A DNA stretch of 34,353 nucleotides from Kalymmatonema hyalinum WJT4-NPBG1 (GCA_019359075.1 JAHHIB010000093.1:1-34353), one strand, 5' to 3'. Counted from the first letter of the stretch, positions 26,119 through 32,935 are shown. Notes: a model not told the origin generated them from the sequence alone. Translations and numbers: made by a program.

Positions 26119-26517
26119 TTATGGGCGCTGTAGTGACTTATCTTCCTTGGGAAATGAACACTCGACAGTAATTTTCATATTACTTTTTGCAGTGCCTTTT
26201 GTCACATAAGGAACACCTGCTTCTCCACCCATCTCGATGCCGAACTCTAAAGTGACTTTGTTAACATTAGCAATTGGAATTTGCTTAAAGGCATTTAAAG
26301 TATAAATTGTGTAAGCCCGAATTGTGTTTTGAATCGATAGAAAATTTTGCATCATTTTCTGTCGTATTTGTTGAGGATTCATTCCTTTATCAACTAGTGC
26401 TTCTTCCTCTTCTTCGGCAAGTTCTTCTGTGCTGAGTATGGGAACATTCACATCTTCTGTCGCTTCGACGTAGATAATTGTGTTCTCATCTAGTTGGATA
26501 GCTGTGAGTTTAGTCAT
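26119..26517 (-). CDS. Trypco1 / CU044_2847 family protein
   Basis: This is a 132-residue protein of the trypsin-co-occurring domain 1 type. The N-terminus LTAIQLDENTIIYVEATEDV and the C-terminal strand set VNKVTLEFGIEMGGEAGVPYVTKGTAKSNMKITVECSFP are the family's hallmark: a beta-rich domain with an E-F-G-x-x-x-x-x-E-A-G motif. Between them is an acidic helix (TEELAEEEEEALVDKG) and a helical stretch. In the literature this domain accompanies trypsin-like or caspase-like proteases and other parts of predicted bacterial conflict systems; its own biochemical role is unknown. I chose the ATG at 26515-26517, where homology begins. The frame is open further upstream, but that part is not family-like. 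Divergent from it, 136 bases away, is a broken caspase-like gene, which fits the known association. Confidence 0.8.
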   Translation of the reverse strand: MTKLTAIQLDENTIIYVEATEDVNVPILSTEELAEEEEEALVDKGMNPQQIRQKMMQNFLSIQNTIRAYTIYTLNAFKQIPIANVNKVTLEFGIEMGGEAGVPYVTKGTAKSNMKITVECSFPKEDKSLQRP

Positions 26518-26653
26518 GAAATAGACTCTTGATACCAGTGATTTTAATACTAACCACAAGTTAACACAAAATTTTACGGGAAATTGCTGAGTGTTATTGT
26601 AGTTATTGAGTAATAACGCTCTTAACAAAAATTTTCTAAAATCTCTTCTGCTT

Positions 26654-26824
26654 ATGATTCGAGATGCATTGGTAGTTGGAATCAATACTTACAGCTATGA
26701 ATGCTTACCTAAGTTGACAGCACCTGCTTAGGATGCTGAGGCGATCGCCAAGCTACTAGAACGATACGGTCAATTTAAGGACATTCTTGTATCTTTTATT
26801 AGGAAGAACTTATTTTCTGGCTAA
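26654..26824 (+). pseudogene. Caspase-like (peptidase C14) gene, N-terminal relic
   Basis: From the ATG at 26654 the frame reads MIRDALVVGINTYSYECLPK then LTAPA, stop TAG (26729-26731), and continues in frame DAEAIAKLLERYGQF to a TAA at 26822. The pattern D-A-L-V-V-G-I-N-x-Y followed by L-x-x-P-x-x-D-A-E-A-I-A-x-L-L is the start of bacterial caspase/metacaspase domains. The TAG sits where those proteins usually have Glu, Lys or a similar residue. After about 45 residues the homology ends, and the catalytic His and Cys are absent. The rest was probably lost when mobile DNA, including the group II intron fragment to the right, entered. It is divergent from the Trypco1 gene and is most likely its former partner. 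Confidence 0.75.
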
Positions 26825-26911
26825 AGGTAGTTGATAAAAACATAAAAAGCATATATCCTCTTAATCAAATAGGAGTCCTATACTATCCTTACCTTTAGCT
26901 AGTTCGGGCAC

Positions 26912-27350
26912 GGTAGAGTCGATGGGGGCTATTATGCCCCGCACCTCTCTGTTAGAACTGGACGTGTAGCTTTCGCTACATCCGGCTCCCGATGTTCTTA
27001 GCTTTTGCGTTTGCTCATGTGCAGGTAGTCATGACAGCTTTCATGGATTGCCATCAGGTTTTCCTTTCGCCAGTTGGCGTGATTCCCATCCTTGTGATGG
27101 AGATGAACTCGTTCATCGGATAGGAACTTTAACCCGCAGGCTGCACATATATATATGGTTTTGCCGTTTTAGGGCAAAAGAGGTTTCTCCACCGTCGTAG
27201 AGTTTGCTGTTGCGCTCACTCCAGTAGGCGATGTCTCCATCAAAAGGTGATTTCTCGCCTTTGACAAGGACGTGTTTGTTTTCGGAGTAAGGAACTGCGG
27301 GAAACGCTTTATCTAGCAATTTCTTGCTGGTATTGCAACGAAAGAGTGGG
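26912..27350 (-). mobile_element. Group II intron, 3' fragment with domains V and VI
   Basis: Read on the minus strand, the element ends with a group II intron domain V at about 26953-26988. The strand GAGCCGGATGTAGC, a GAAA loop and GCTACACGTCCAGTTC form its 34-nt hairpin. A domain VI-like hairpin follows (GTGCGGGG, an ATAAT loop, then CCCC), and the 3' end lies near 26912. Upstream is the tail of the intron-encoded protein. The intron's domains I-III and most of the reverse transcriptase are gone. The left junction near 27350-27370 is made of short palindromic repeats (AGCGCAGCCTGCGCT). It cannot splice or move on its own. Confidence 0.8.
26998..27350 (-). pseudogene. Group II intron-encoded protein, frameshifted HNH tail
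   Basis: The first part reads LFRCNTSKKLLDKAFPAVPY, then KGEKSPFDGDIAYWSERNSK and FALKRQNH. Then an expanded TATATATA run (around 27150) shifts the frame, and homology continues in another frame as CAACGLKFLSDERVHLHHKD and on to AIHESCHDYLHMSKRKS, stop at 26998. This is the HNH endonuclease region, with its CxxC pair and HHxDGNH motif, at the C-terminus of cyanobacterial group II intron maturases. The reverse transcriptase and maturase X domains are absent. The TA-repeat change looks like a slippage mutation of two to four bases. Confidence 0.8.
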
Positions 27351-27421
27351 GATAGCGCAGCCTGCGCTGTATGCGAAGCATCAGCGACGGGAGTATGTGA
27401 CGATTTTAGAGGTAGTTCACT

Positions 27422-27898
27422 ATGCTTAGATTCAAAAACTGTTTGACAATTATTAGTGTTTCGTCTGTTATGTTTTGGGCTGCTTTTTTTCTAAAACCTG
27501 ATGCGGCAGTAGCCGAAGGCTTCACAGAAACATGTAGGAATATACGGGGCATTTTTATTACGGGCAGCTACTATATATATGGAGAATGCCTTCGTCGGGA
27601 CGGAATGGGCCCCGCTCCTTACAGGGATACTCTGATAAATCTTTCAGAGCTACTTAAAAGTAACCCTGCTTTTGGTGGAGCGTTGGAGTGGACAACACCT
27701 GTTACCAGAAATGTTCTACCTGCTTTTACAGATAATTGTGATCCATACAGCATAAATTTTTATTTCGATGGGCCCGCCCTGCGAATAACCATCCAGTGTG
27801 GAGCCTACCTTTTTGCGGAATATCCTAATGCCTTTATTAGTAATATAGACGGTGTTCTAACATACGATCTAATTCCTGGTCTGGGTACGCCGCCTTAG
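27422..27898 (+). CDS. Exported CVNH (cyanovirin-N homology) lectin-like protein
   Basis: This is a 158-residue protein with a Sec signal peptide (LTIISVSSVMFWAAFFL, cleavage near VAEG at about 32). The mature part fits the cyanovirin-N homology fold, a tandem sugar-binding repeat. The first repeat is GFTETCRNI, then YIYGECLRRDG, then TLINLSELL and GGALEW. The second is AFTDNCDPYSINFYF, then LRITIQC, then AFISNIDGVLTYD. The paired Cys residues (C-x(20)-C in each half) would form the two conserved disulphides. It should be periplasmic or secreted and bind glycans; specificity cannot be read. The ATG at 27422 has AGAGG nine bases upstream. It sits between two decayed mobile elements but looks intact itself. 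Confidence 0.65.
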   Translation: MLRFKNCLTIISVSSVMFWAAFFLKPDAAVAEGFTETCRNIRGIFITGSYYIYGECLRRDGMGPAPYRDTLINLSELLKSNPAFGGALEWTTPVTRNVLPAFTDNCDPYSINFYFDGPALRITIQCGAYLFAEYPNAFISNIDGVLTYDLIPGLGTPP

Positions 27899-27911
27899 TA
27901 GCAGGGCTGTT

Positions 27912-28060
27912 TCATTCCACAAGGGTAAGAAGTTTGTCAAGATCATCAGAAAGAAATCTTAGAGCAGTAGTGATGGAAGTATGACCATTTTGACGGAGTA
28001 TATTAAGGGACTTCCAAAAAATAAAATTAGCAACCCATAGAATGATTTTAAACAAGCTCC
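27912..28060 (-). pseudogene. Transposase-like C-terminal relic
   Basis: The minus strand encodes SLFKIILWVANFIFWKSLNI followed by LRQNGHTSITTALRF and SDDLDKLLTLVE, then a stop. The style (short helices, NILRQNGHTSIT) resembles the last 50 residues of some DDE transposases in cyanobacteria, but no catalytic residue is included and I cannot fix the IS family. The rest of the gene to the right is not found. Confidence 0.4.
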
Positions 28061-28220
28061 GTCTTTAATTCCTCACCGAGAAAGAACTCAGGAGTCAGAA
28101 CTCATTCGTCAGAATATTAAACGCGCTACAAGCTTGATAAATTAAGAGTTCTGGCGCGTGAGTATTGGTCAGAAGCCCCCGTCAATATCCTTTGGAGAAA
28201 AAGAAAGTTTTCCGCACTTA

Positions 28221-28248
28221 AATCCCCCGGATTCTATCCGTGGGGATA
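28221..28248. other. Hairpin resembling an IS200/IS605-type right end
   Basis: AATCCCCCGGA, a TTCTA loop and TCCGTGGGGAT form a stem with one bulge, preceded by TTAA and followed by ATTCTG. Right ends of IS200/IS605-group elements, and the scaffold ends of their TnpB-associated RNAs, often look like AATCCCC...GGGGAT followed by a short tail. A second GGTCAGAAGCCCCCG word lies about 60 bases upstream. No tnpA or tnpB reading frame remains. The same word TAGAATCCGGGGG occurs reversed at 21716-21728. Confidence 0.3.
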
Positions 28249-28266
28249 TTCTGATTACTGCGTTCT

Positions 28267-29199
28267 GTGTTCTGCGTTCTTCTTAACTTCCGACCTGAAT
28301 CCTTACATTTATTATTCCAAGCCGAAGTCTTGAATACATTAGGAAAATCTTATTATCAAGAAAGGCAATTTAACAAGGCAATCACTTTCTATCAAGAATC
28401 TTTAAGCATTTCACAAAAACTTCAGAATCGCCGAGGTGAAATTGCTGCCTTGTTGAGGCTAGGAAATGCCTATTTGGAATTAAGACAATTTCAACAAGCG
28501 CGTACCCTCTATCATCAGTGCTTAGAAATTGAGCAACAGATAGGCAATCGCCATTCAAGTGCAAGCACCTACCACAACTTGGGAAGGGTAGCCCAAGCAT
28601 TGCGCGAATTTGAACAAGCAAGGCGCAATTACCAACTAGCTTTGCAAATCTTTATCGATTTTGGCGATCACTACTCTAGTGCAAGCACCTACCACCAGTT
28701 GGGAATCGTAGCCCAAGAAAAGCGGGAATTTGAACAAGCAAGGCGCAATTACCAACAAGCTTTGCAAATCACTATCGAATCTGGCGATCGCTACTCTTGT
28801 GCTCCCACCTACTACCACTTGGGATGGGTAGCCCAAGAATTGCGCGAATTTGAAGAAGCAAGGCGCAATTACCAACAAGCTTTGCAAATCAAAATCGAAT
28901 TTGGCGATCGCTACTCAACTGCTCGCACCTACCACGAGTTGGGAAGGGTAGCCCAAGCATTGCGCGAATTTGAAGAAGCAAGGCGCAATTACCAACAAGC
29001 TTTGCAAATCAAAATCGAATTTGGCGATCGCTATTCACAAGCACTTACCTATCATGCTTTAGGAACACTGGCAAAAGCAGAGGAAAACTACGCAGAGGCG
29101 AGGGCTAATTTGCAAACAGCTTTGGAGATATATGTTGAGTATAAGGATGAATATTGGGGTGCGGTAGCACGGGAGATTTTGGAGGGATTACCAGAGTAG
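28267..29199 (+). CDS. TPR-repeat protein, probably missing its natural 5' end
   Basis: This is a 310-residue protein almost entirely of 40-residue TPR (TPR_12 type) units: LNTLGKSYYQERQFNKAITFYQESL, LLRLGNAYLELRQFQQARTLY, then four units of the form YHxLGxVAQxxREFEQARRN, and a last diverged unit ending AVAREILEGLPE. Such arrays mediate protein binding and form the C-terminal half of many cyanobacterial NTPase, CHAT or caspase-type effectors. The first dozen residues (GTG start, FCVLLNFRPESLHLLF) come from a repeated TTCTGCGTTCTGTG sequence rather than from a TPR protein, and no ribosome site is seen. The natural N-terminus has therefore probably been lost and expression is doubtful. A partner cannot be named; the neighbouring Trypco1/caspase relics make a former effector protein possible. 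Confidence 0.65.
   Translation: MFCVLLNFRPESLHLLFQAEVLNTLGKSYYQERQFNKAITFYQESLSISQKLQNRRGEIAALLRLGNAYLELRQFQQARTLYHQCLEIEQQIGNRHSSASTYHNLGRVAQALREFEQARRNYQLALQIFIDFGDHYSSASTYHQLGIVAQEKREFEQARRNYQQALQITIESGDRYSCAPTYYHLGWVAQELREFEEARRNYQQALQIKIEFGDRYSTARTYHELGRVAQALREFEEARRNYQQALQIKIEFGDRYSQALTYHALGTLAKAEENYAEARANLQTALEIYVEYKDEYWGAVAREILEGLPE
28561..29040 (+). repeat. Four 120-bp direct repeats within the TPR gene
   Basis: Units start at 28561, 28681, 28801 and 28921 with an exact 120-base period and are nearly identical over most of their length. Each encodes one 40-residue TPR. In three of the four, GGCGATCGCTAYTC carries a HIP1 octamer at the same place; the first has GGCGATCACTAC. The similarity points to recent duplication or gene conversion. 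Confidence 0.9.
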
Positions 29200-29417
29200 T
29201 TGGATTCTAGGGTTGATGATGAATTTTCCTCCTCGCTGGCTAATATGAAATCCGTTTGTTTAGTACGGAAACTCTCATCAGCGCCGCAGAGTTTTTTGCG
29301 CAACCGCTTCAATGTCACTTCCCGTAGAGATTTTTGATAGTCTCTCGTCGCACCGAATTTTTCTAACAAAATCTCATCTAAACAAGCGTCAATACCGAAA
29401 AAACCCTCCCTTGACAT
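29088..29417 (-). CDS. Hypothetical short frame, possibly a fragment
   Basis: The frame starts MSREGFFGIDACLDEILLEK and continues with a basic region KSLREVTLKRLRKKLCG and an acidic end ASEEENSSS before running into the opposite strand of the TPR gene. The part outside the TPR gene (29200-29417) reads like real protein with balanced charge. The last 37 residues are antisense to TPR codons and so are probably not native. I do not recognise it. It may be the 5' end of a gene cut by a deletion. Confidence 0.25.
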   Translation of the reverse strand: MSREGFFGIDACLDEILLEKFGATRDYQKSLREVTLKRLRKKLCGADESFRTKQTDFILASEEENSSSTLESNYSGNPSKISRATAPQYSSLYSTYISKAVCKLALASA

Positions 29418-29478
29418 TTACCCAAAAGACTTACCTGTTCTGCCTCCTGCCGTTTTTTAGTTCGTCGAACTCACGTTA

Positions 29479-29761
29479 AATGCAAGCCAATACATTCACA
29501 ATAGACATCTCCAGAAATTAATTTTGCGTTGTCTAGAATCCTTGTAGAGACACTTCAAACAGCGCGTCTCTACATTGTTTTTCAGAGATGTCTAATGCAA
29601 GCCAATGCATTCATAATGCAAGTTGATGCATTCACAATACAAGTTGATGCATTCACAATGCAAGTTGATGCATTCACAATACAAGTTGATGCATTCACAA
29701 TGCAAGTTGATGCATTCACAATACAAGTTGATGCATTAATAATTCAAGTTTCATGCATTAC
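29479..29761. repeat. 21-bp tandem repeat array, split by a palindromic element
   Basis: Eight contiguous 21-base units run from 29594 to 29761, each of the form AATRCAAG, two or three variable bases, then ATGCATTCA. A ninth unit lies alone at 29479-29499. In the central units position 4 alternates G, A, G, A, so the true repeat is 42 bases. There are no spacers, so this is not a CRISPR. On the plus strand it is open and would encode heptads such as MQVDAFT/IQVDAFT, ending in a hydrophobic tail at 29843, but there is no ribosome site and I do not call it a gene. Confidence 0.85.
29502..29594. mobile_element. 93-bp palindromic element inserted in the 21-bp array
   Basis: TAGACATCTC (29502-29511) is repeated inverted as GAGATGTCTA (29585-29594). 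Inside lies a second inverted pair, TGTAGAGAC/GTCTCTACA (29543-29574). On its left the array unit ends ATACATTCACAA, and on its right the next unit starts at once, so the element looks like an insertion between two units. It is too short to encode anything and is MITE-like. Confidence 0.6.
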
Positions 29762-29844
29762 AAAAACTTACCCTTTTTTTAAACTTGCCCGATTTAAAAA
29801 CTTTACCTTACTGTTAGTTTTTTTATTGCAATGGGTACATTAAA

Positions 29845-29970
29845 ACAGTGAACAGTGACCAGTGACGCCTGTTATGGTGGGGGATTTAAACCCGCCACCA
29901 ACGCTTTCGGTGCTCTTGGTGGGGGACTTAAACCCAACGATGAAACTGATAACTGATAACTGGTAACTGT
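29845..29970. repeat. Short repeats upstream of the next gene
   Basis: CAGTGAACAGTGACCAGTGAC, two copies of GGTGGGGGAxTTAAACCC (about 29877 and 29920) around a CCACCAA/TTGGTGG inverted pair, and an AACTGATAACTGATAACTGG run make up this stretch. All are simple intergenic repeats of cyanobacterial type with no gene content. The promoter of the gene at 30001 should lie within or just after them. Confidence 0.6.
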
Positions 29971-30000
29971 TAAATGTACACTATACCACTGTATACATAT

Positions 30001-30375
30001 ATGACTATCCAAGATACAACACGCCGTTTGCGCCCTCAAACCATTAGTCAAGATATTGACTCATTCCACGGTTTGCAAACCGTCAGCACTTACAACACAA
30101 CTCGTGCTGATGCCTCTACTGCAAAGTTACAGGAAGTTTATCAGGCGATGTTGATTTCTCAACAAACCGAAACCGAGAAACTCGCTTTATACCGTGCTGC
30201 TTCTGATGCTGCGCGATTAGCAGAATGGGAATTTCATAATGCTGTATTAGCCATGAAAGAAGTCGTGCGCGGGCAATATGGCTCAGATAGCGATGAAGCT
30301 CAAGCGGTGGGACTGAAGAAAAAATCAGATCGCAAACGTCCTTCTCGTAAAAAACCAGTTGCGATCCCAAGTTAA
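30001..30375 (+). CDS. Hypothetical helical protein with basic C-terminus
   Basis: This is a 124-residue protein starting MTIQDTTRRLRPQTISQDID at the ATG at 30001. The frame is open nine codons upstream, but that part (YTIPLYTY) lies in repeat DNA. The centre is a long amphipathic helix (AKLQEVYQAMLISQQTETEK through AARLAEWEFHNAVLAMKEVV). The end is strongly basic (KKKSDRKRPSRKKPVAIPS), which could bind nucleic acid. I think similar proteins occur in other cyanobacteria, but no function is known and no domain is recognised. No signal peptide or membrane span is seen. It is probably a single-gene unit. Confidence 0.6.
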   Translation: MTIQDTTRRLRPQTISQDIDSFHGLQTVSTYNTTRADASTAKLQEVYQAMLISQQTETEKLALYRAASDAARLAEWEFHNAVLAMKEVVRGQYGSDSDEAQAVGLKKKSDRKRPSRKKPVAIPS

Positions 30376-30535
30376 TCAACTTTGGTTGAATTTGGAAATC
30401 GGCGATGCCCCAGCTATATCACACGACAAGCAAACAAATTCGTAACTTCTTCATCACGCTCAACAAACTGCTGTAAGTAAGTAGGCCAGAAAAAATCAAA
30501 CTATGGAAAGAAAAGTAAAGCTTGAAAACTAGCTC

Positions 30536-30569
30536 GTAGTAAGCGCTTTAGCGCTAAAGCGCTTACTAC
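30536..30569. repeat. 34-bp perfect palindrome, GTAGT...ACTAC family
   Basis: GTAGTAAGCGCTTTAGC is followed directly by its exact complement. It lies 20 bases beyond the stop of the metallophosphoesterase gene (minus strand) and could form the 3' hairpin of that transcript. Its ends match the elements at 20226 and 26025. Confidence 0.85.
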
Positions 30570-30589
30570 ATACCTTTTATAATAAGTTA

Positions 30590-32317
30590 CTATCTCAGTT
30601 GTAGTAGCTGAAACTCATCAAACTTCACAACCTGAGACTTCGGCTGACTTGTATCAAAACGATAACTGCTGACTGTACCTGTACCCGTATCAAAGATGCT
30701 AAAAGCTGTAATGTCATTACTAGCAATATACGGCATAGGTTTACCATCTTTACCTGGCAAAGGAGCAATTGTTGGTACAACTGGTTCTAATCCATTGGGA
30801 TCACCAAGTGCAGCATAATCCTTTTTGTCTTTAGGCGGTACTGGTCGTTTATCACCACTCAAGAAAGCACCGTAAGTATTGCCAACATTAGATGTTTCAA
30901 GAAAGTGCATTCCCCCTTGACTACGAAAGCGGTTCCATAGATGCGAATGCCCGTAATGTACCAACTGTACATTAGCGGCTTCAAGTAAAGGCATCACATC
31001 GCGGATCAGGTAGTCTGCTTCTTTAGGGTAGTTGTAACGCACTGCCTTAATTTTGCCATTCGCATCACGTTCAATATTCGGCACGGGATCAGTATAAGGA
31101 GGGACAATATTGTCGCCCAAAGAATGCGGCGGATAATGGAACATCACCACCTTATACTTTGCTTGTTTGAACTCAGAGCTGTTGAGTTCTTGTGCTAACC
31201 AGTTATACTGCTTGCTTCCTTTGGCAATTGGCTCAAAAATAACTTGTCCATAACCCCAATTCTCTGGATTTTGCAAATCTTTGTCTCTTTCGCGGTACTT
31301 TCCTCTGGCGTATGCATCCATGTTGGGAGTGCGCCACATATTCGCTGCATACAAAACCACCAAACGGACATCACCAAAACTTACTGCATAGTAAGTTTCT
31401 CCACCTTCTTTACTTTGGGGTAATGTGAAAATTTCTTCGTAGGTATCAGTATTATAGGAATTATCTTTCAGCGATTTTTCCCCATACAACTTTAAAGCCA
31501 CTGCACGCGGGATCGCATCATTAAATTCATCGCCTATACCTCCACTCTTGCGAAAGCGTCCCATCACTTCATGATTCCCAACGCTGGTAAACATAGGCGC
31601 GTGTTGAATGATTTCTCCACCCTTAAAATCTCTTTGGGACTTAGCACGACCTTGCAAACAAGGGAAGAAAGCACCGCCCCTATTATCATCAAACCATTCA
31701 GAGGCACGGTCTGCAATATTCACTGTATCTCCTGCTAACCACACCGCATCCACTTTCCCAATTTCCACGACCTTTTGCAGATTTGCTGCTATCATCGGTT
31801 TCAACTGATGGTCAGAAGTTAGTAGAATTTTCAATGGTGTTCCTGGAGTTGGGGTAGGTGCTAAGGTAAAAGCATTGCTGCTCACATTCTCGCCATCTTC
31901 TCGGACACTCGTGACGCGATAAGGAACTCGTTTACCTGGAGTTAACCCAACCACTTCCGCCTCATGTCGCCAAATGTCACGCCCGACAGGTTGCTTGTAA
32001 ACTTGTCCGTTTTGGGTTTGGTTTCCTACTCTTGATTCCTGGTCTTCCCGTGTTCGACTGAGTTTGGTAGTATTTGCTGTGGCTGTTTGCTGGAAATTGT
32101 CCCCATACGCAACACTATGTTTAGAACCAGCAAACTCAGTAAACCATACAACTCGCACTGAAGACGCGCTAGGTAGTTGTAGAAATGGATCTGTGAGCAA
32201 TACGGGCGCGGATGCTAGAGTTTTTTGCCCAGAAAAGCAACCATATACTAGGGTAAGGCAGATAACCAGCACAAATAAAGCAGCCAGTATTTTGCGGCTT
32301 GTGAGATATCTCAGCAT
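30590..32317 (-). CDS. Exported purple-acid-phosphatase-like metallophosphoesterase
   Basis: This is a 575-residue phosphoesterase with an N-terminal export signal (TSRKILAALFVLVICLTLVYGC) whose end fits a lipoprotein box only loosely. The mature protein should be periplasmic or on the outer surface. After a fibronectin-like domain (LPSASSVRVVWFTEF to YRVTSVREDGENVSSNAFTL, typical of purple acid phosphatases) comes the dinuclear metal site: LLTSDHQ, WLAGDTVN, SVGNHEVMG, VVMFHYPPHS and HYGHSHLWNRF. These match the DxH, GDxxD-like, GNHE, H and GHxH motifs, with the second residue set slightly altered. The likely role is freeing phosphate from organic phosphates. I chose the ATG at 32315-32317 because it places the basic residues and the hydrophobic core at the start. 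An ATG at 32342-32344 and the far start at 32392 would add 9 or 25 residues before the signal. No phosphate-box operator was recognised upstream. Confidence 0.85.
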   Translation of the reverse strand: MLRYLTSRKILAALFVLVICLTLVYGCFSGQKTLASAPVLLTDPFLQLPSASSVRVVWFTEFAGSKHSVAYGDNFQQTATANTTKLSRTREDQESRVGNQTQNGQVYKQPVGRDIWRHEAEVVGLTPGKRVPYRVTSVREDGENVSSNAFTLAPTPTPGTPLKILLTSDHQLKPMIAANLQKVVEIGKVDAVWLAGDTVNIADRASEWFDDNRGGAFFPCLQGRAKSQRDFKGGEIIQHAPMFTSVGNHEVMGRFRKSGGIGDEFNDAIPRAVALKLYGEKSLKDNSYNTDTYEEIFTLPQSKEGGETYYAVSFGDVRLVVLYAANMWRTPNMDAYARGKYRERDKDLQNPENWGYGQVIFEPIAKGSKQYNWLAQELNSSEFKQAKYKVVMFHYPPHSLGDNIVPPYTDPVPNIERDANGKIKAVRYNYPKEADYLIRDVMPLLEAANVQLVHYGHSHLWNRFRSQGGMHFLETSNVGNTYGAFLSGDKRPVPPKDKKDYAALGDPNGLEPVVPTIAPLPGKDGKPMPYIASNDITAFSIFDTGTGTVSSYRFDTSQPKSQVVKFDEFQLLQLR

Positions 32318-32464
32318 TGCGAGTTTTCCAGAACGTCGGTGCATCTCAGTTGTATCTAAAAAAACACAAGGAGCTACCAGATAAAGTCGCACTGTTCCAG
32401 ATTATAGTTTCAATACTTGCGTTTAAATAAATATTGATTGGGGATATTCAATGGACAATAAAAA

Positions 32465-32935
32465 TCACTCCTCTTTGAGAAGCTGATCAAGTAAACTTGG
32501 TGCAACCCAAAAACCAACTTCTCGCAAATGATCAAAAACTGTCCTCAAATCCAGCAAACCAGATTTAGCAGCGTCTTTCAGAATACCCAGGAGTCCAATA
32601 ATCCTCAAATCACGTTCCAGAGCCACGCGTCTTGCGGCTTTGTCATCCAAGATCACCAAGTCAGCTTTTAGTTTCTCTGCTAATAAAATTGCCTCTCGTT
32701 CACCAGGATCGAGTTTTTCTAGCTCTATGTTTTGGAGAGTTTCAACGGGTTGAATTTGCAGCCAGTCAGGAGGTTTAGCTATCCAATCTCGGATGACAGA
32801 TGGTGACTCAGAAGCGTTTAATTCATCAGCCACAGTTTGAGGAATTATTACTACGCCGTAGAGTTCTTGCAATACTCTGATATGGTCAATCAACAGCAAG
32901 TAACAAATTGGTGAAGTATCAGATACCACAATCAT
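32465..32935 (-). CDS. DUF3368 / PIN-like toxin
   Basis: This is a 156-residue PIN-like nuclease of the DUF3368 family, usually the toxin half of a type II toxin-antitoxin pair. It would act by cutting RNA in the cytoplasm. The acidic residues of the PIN site are visible: Asp 6 in VVSDTSPICYLL, Glu in VADELNASES, Glu in LDPGEREAILLAE and the Asp pair in ADLVILDDKAARR. The body ends with LRIIGLLGILKDAAKSGLL, typical of the family. It is complete, and its start ATG overlaps the stop of the antitoxin gene (ATGA), so the two are translationally coupled. Confidence 0.87.
   Translation of the reverse strand: MIVVSDTSPICYLLLIDHIRVLQELYGVVIIPQTVADELNASESPSVIRDWIAKPPDWLQIQPVETLQNIELEKLDPGEREAILLAEKLKADLVILDDKAARRVALERDLRIIGLLGILKDAAKSGLLDLRTVFDHLREVGFWVAPSLLDQLLKEE

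Noticed and set aside
26518-26685. N-terminal extension of the Trypco1 gene by 56 residues
   Set aside because: The family begins at the internal ATG 26515-26517, and the extension lies over the promoter region and the start of the divergent caspase relic.
29594-29761. Tandem 21-bp array considered as a CRISPR
   Set aside because: Units abut with no spacers, are too short for CRISPR repeats with spacers, and no cas gene is near.
29529-29843. Open frame over the heptad array as a 104-residue protein
   Set aside because: There is no ribosome site, the start lies in a palindromic element, and the open frame follows from the 21-base period. It is treated as repeat DNA.
32064-32384. 106-residue plus-strand frame opposite the phosphoesterase signal peptide
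   Set aside because: It is fully antisense to a conserved gene start, with no ribosome site.
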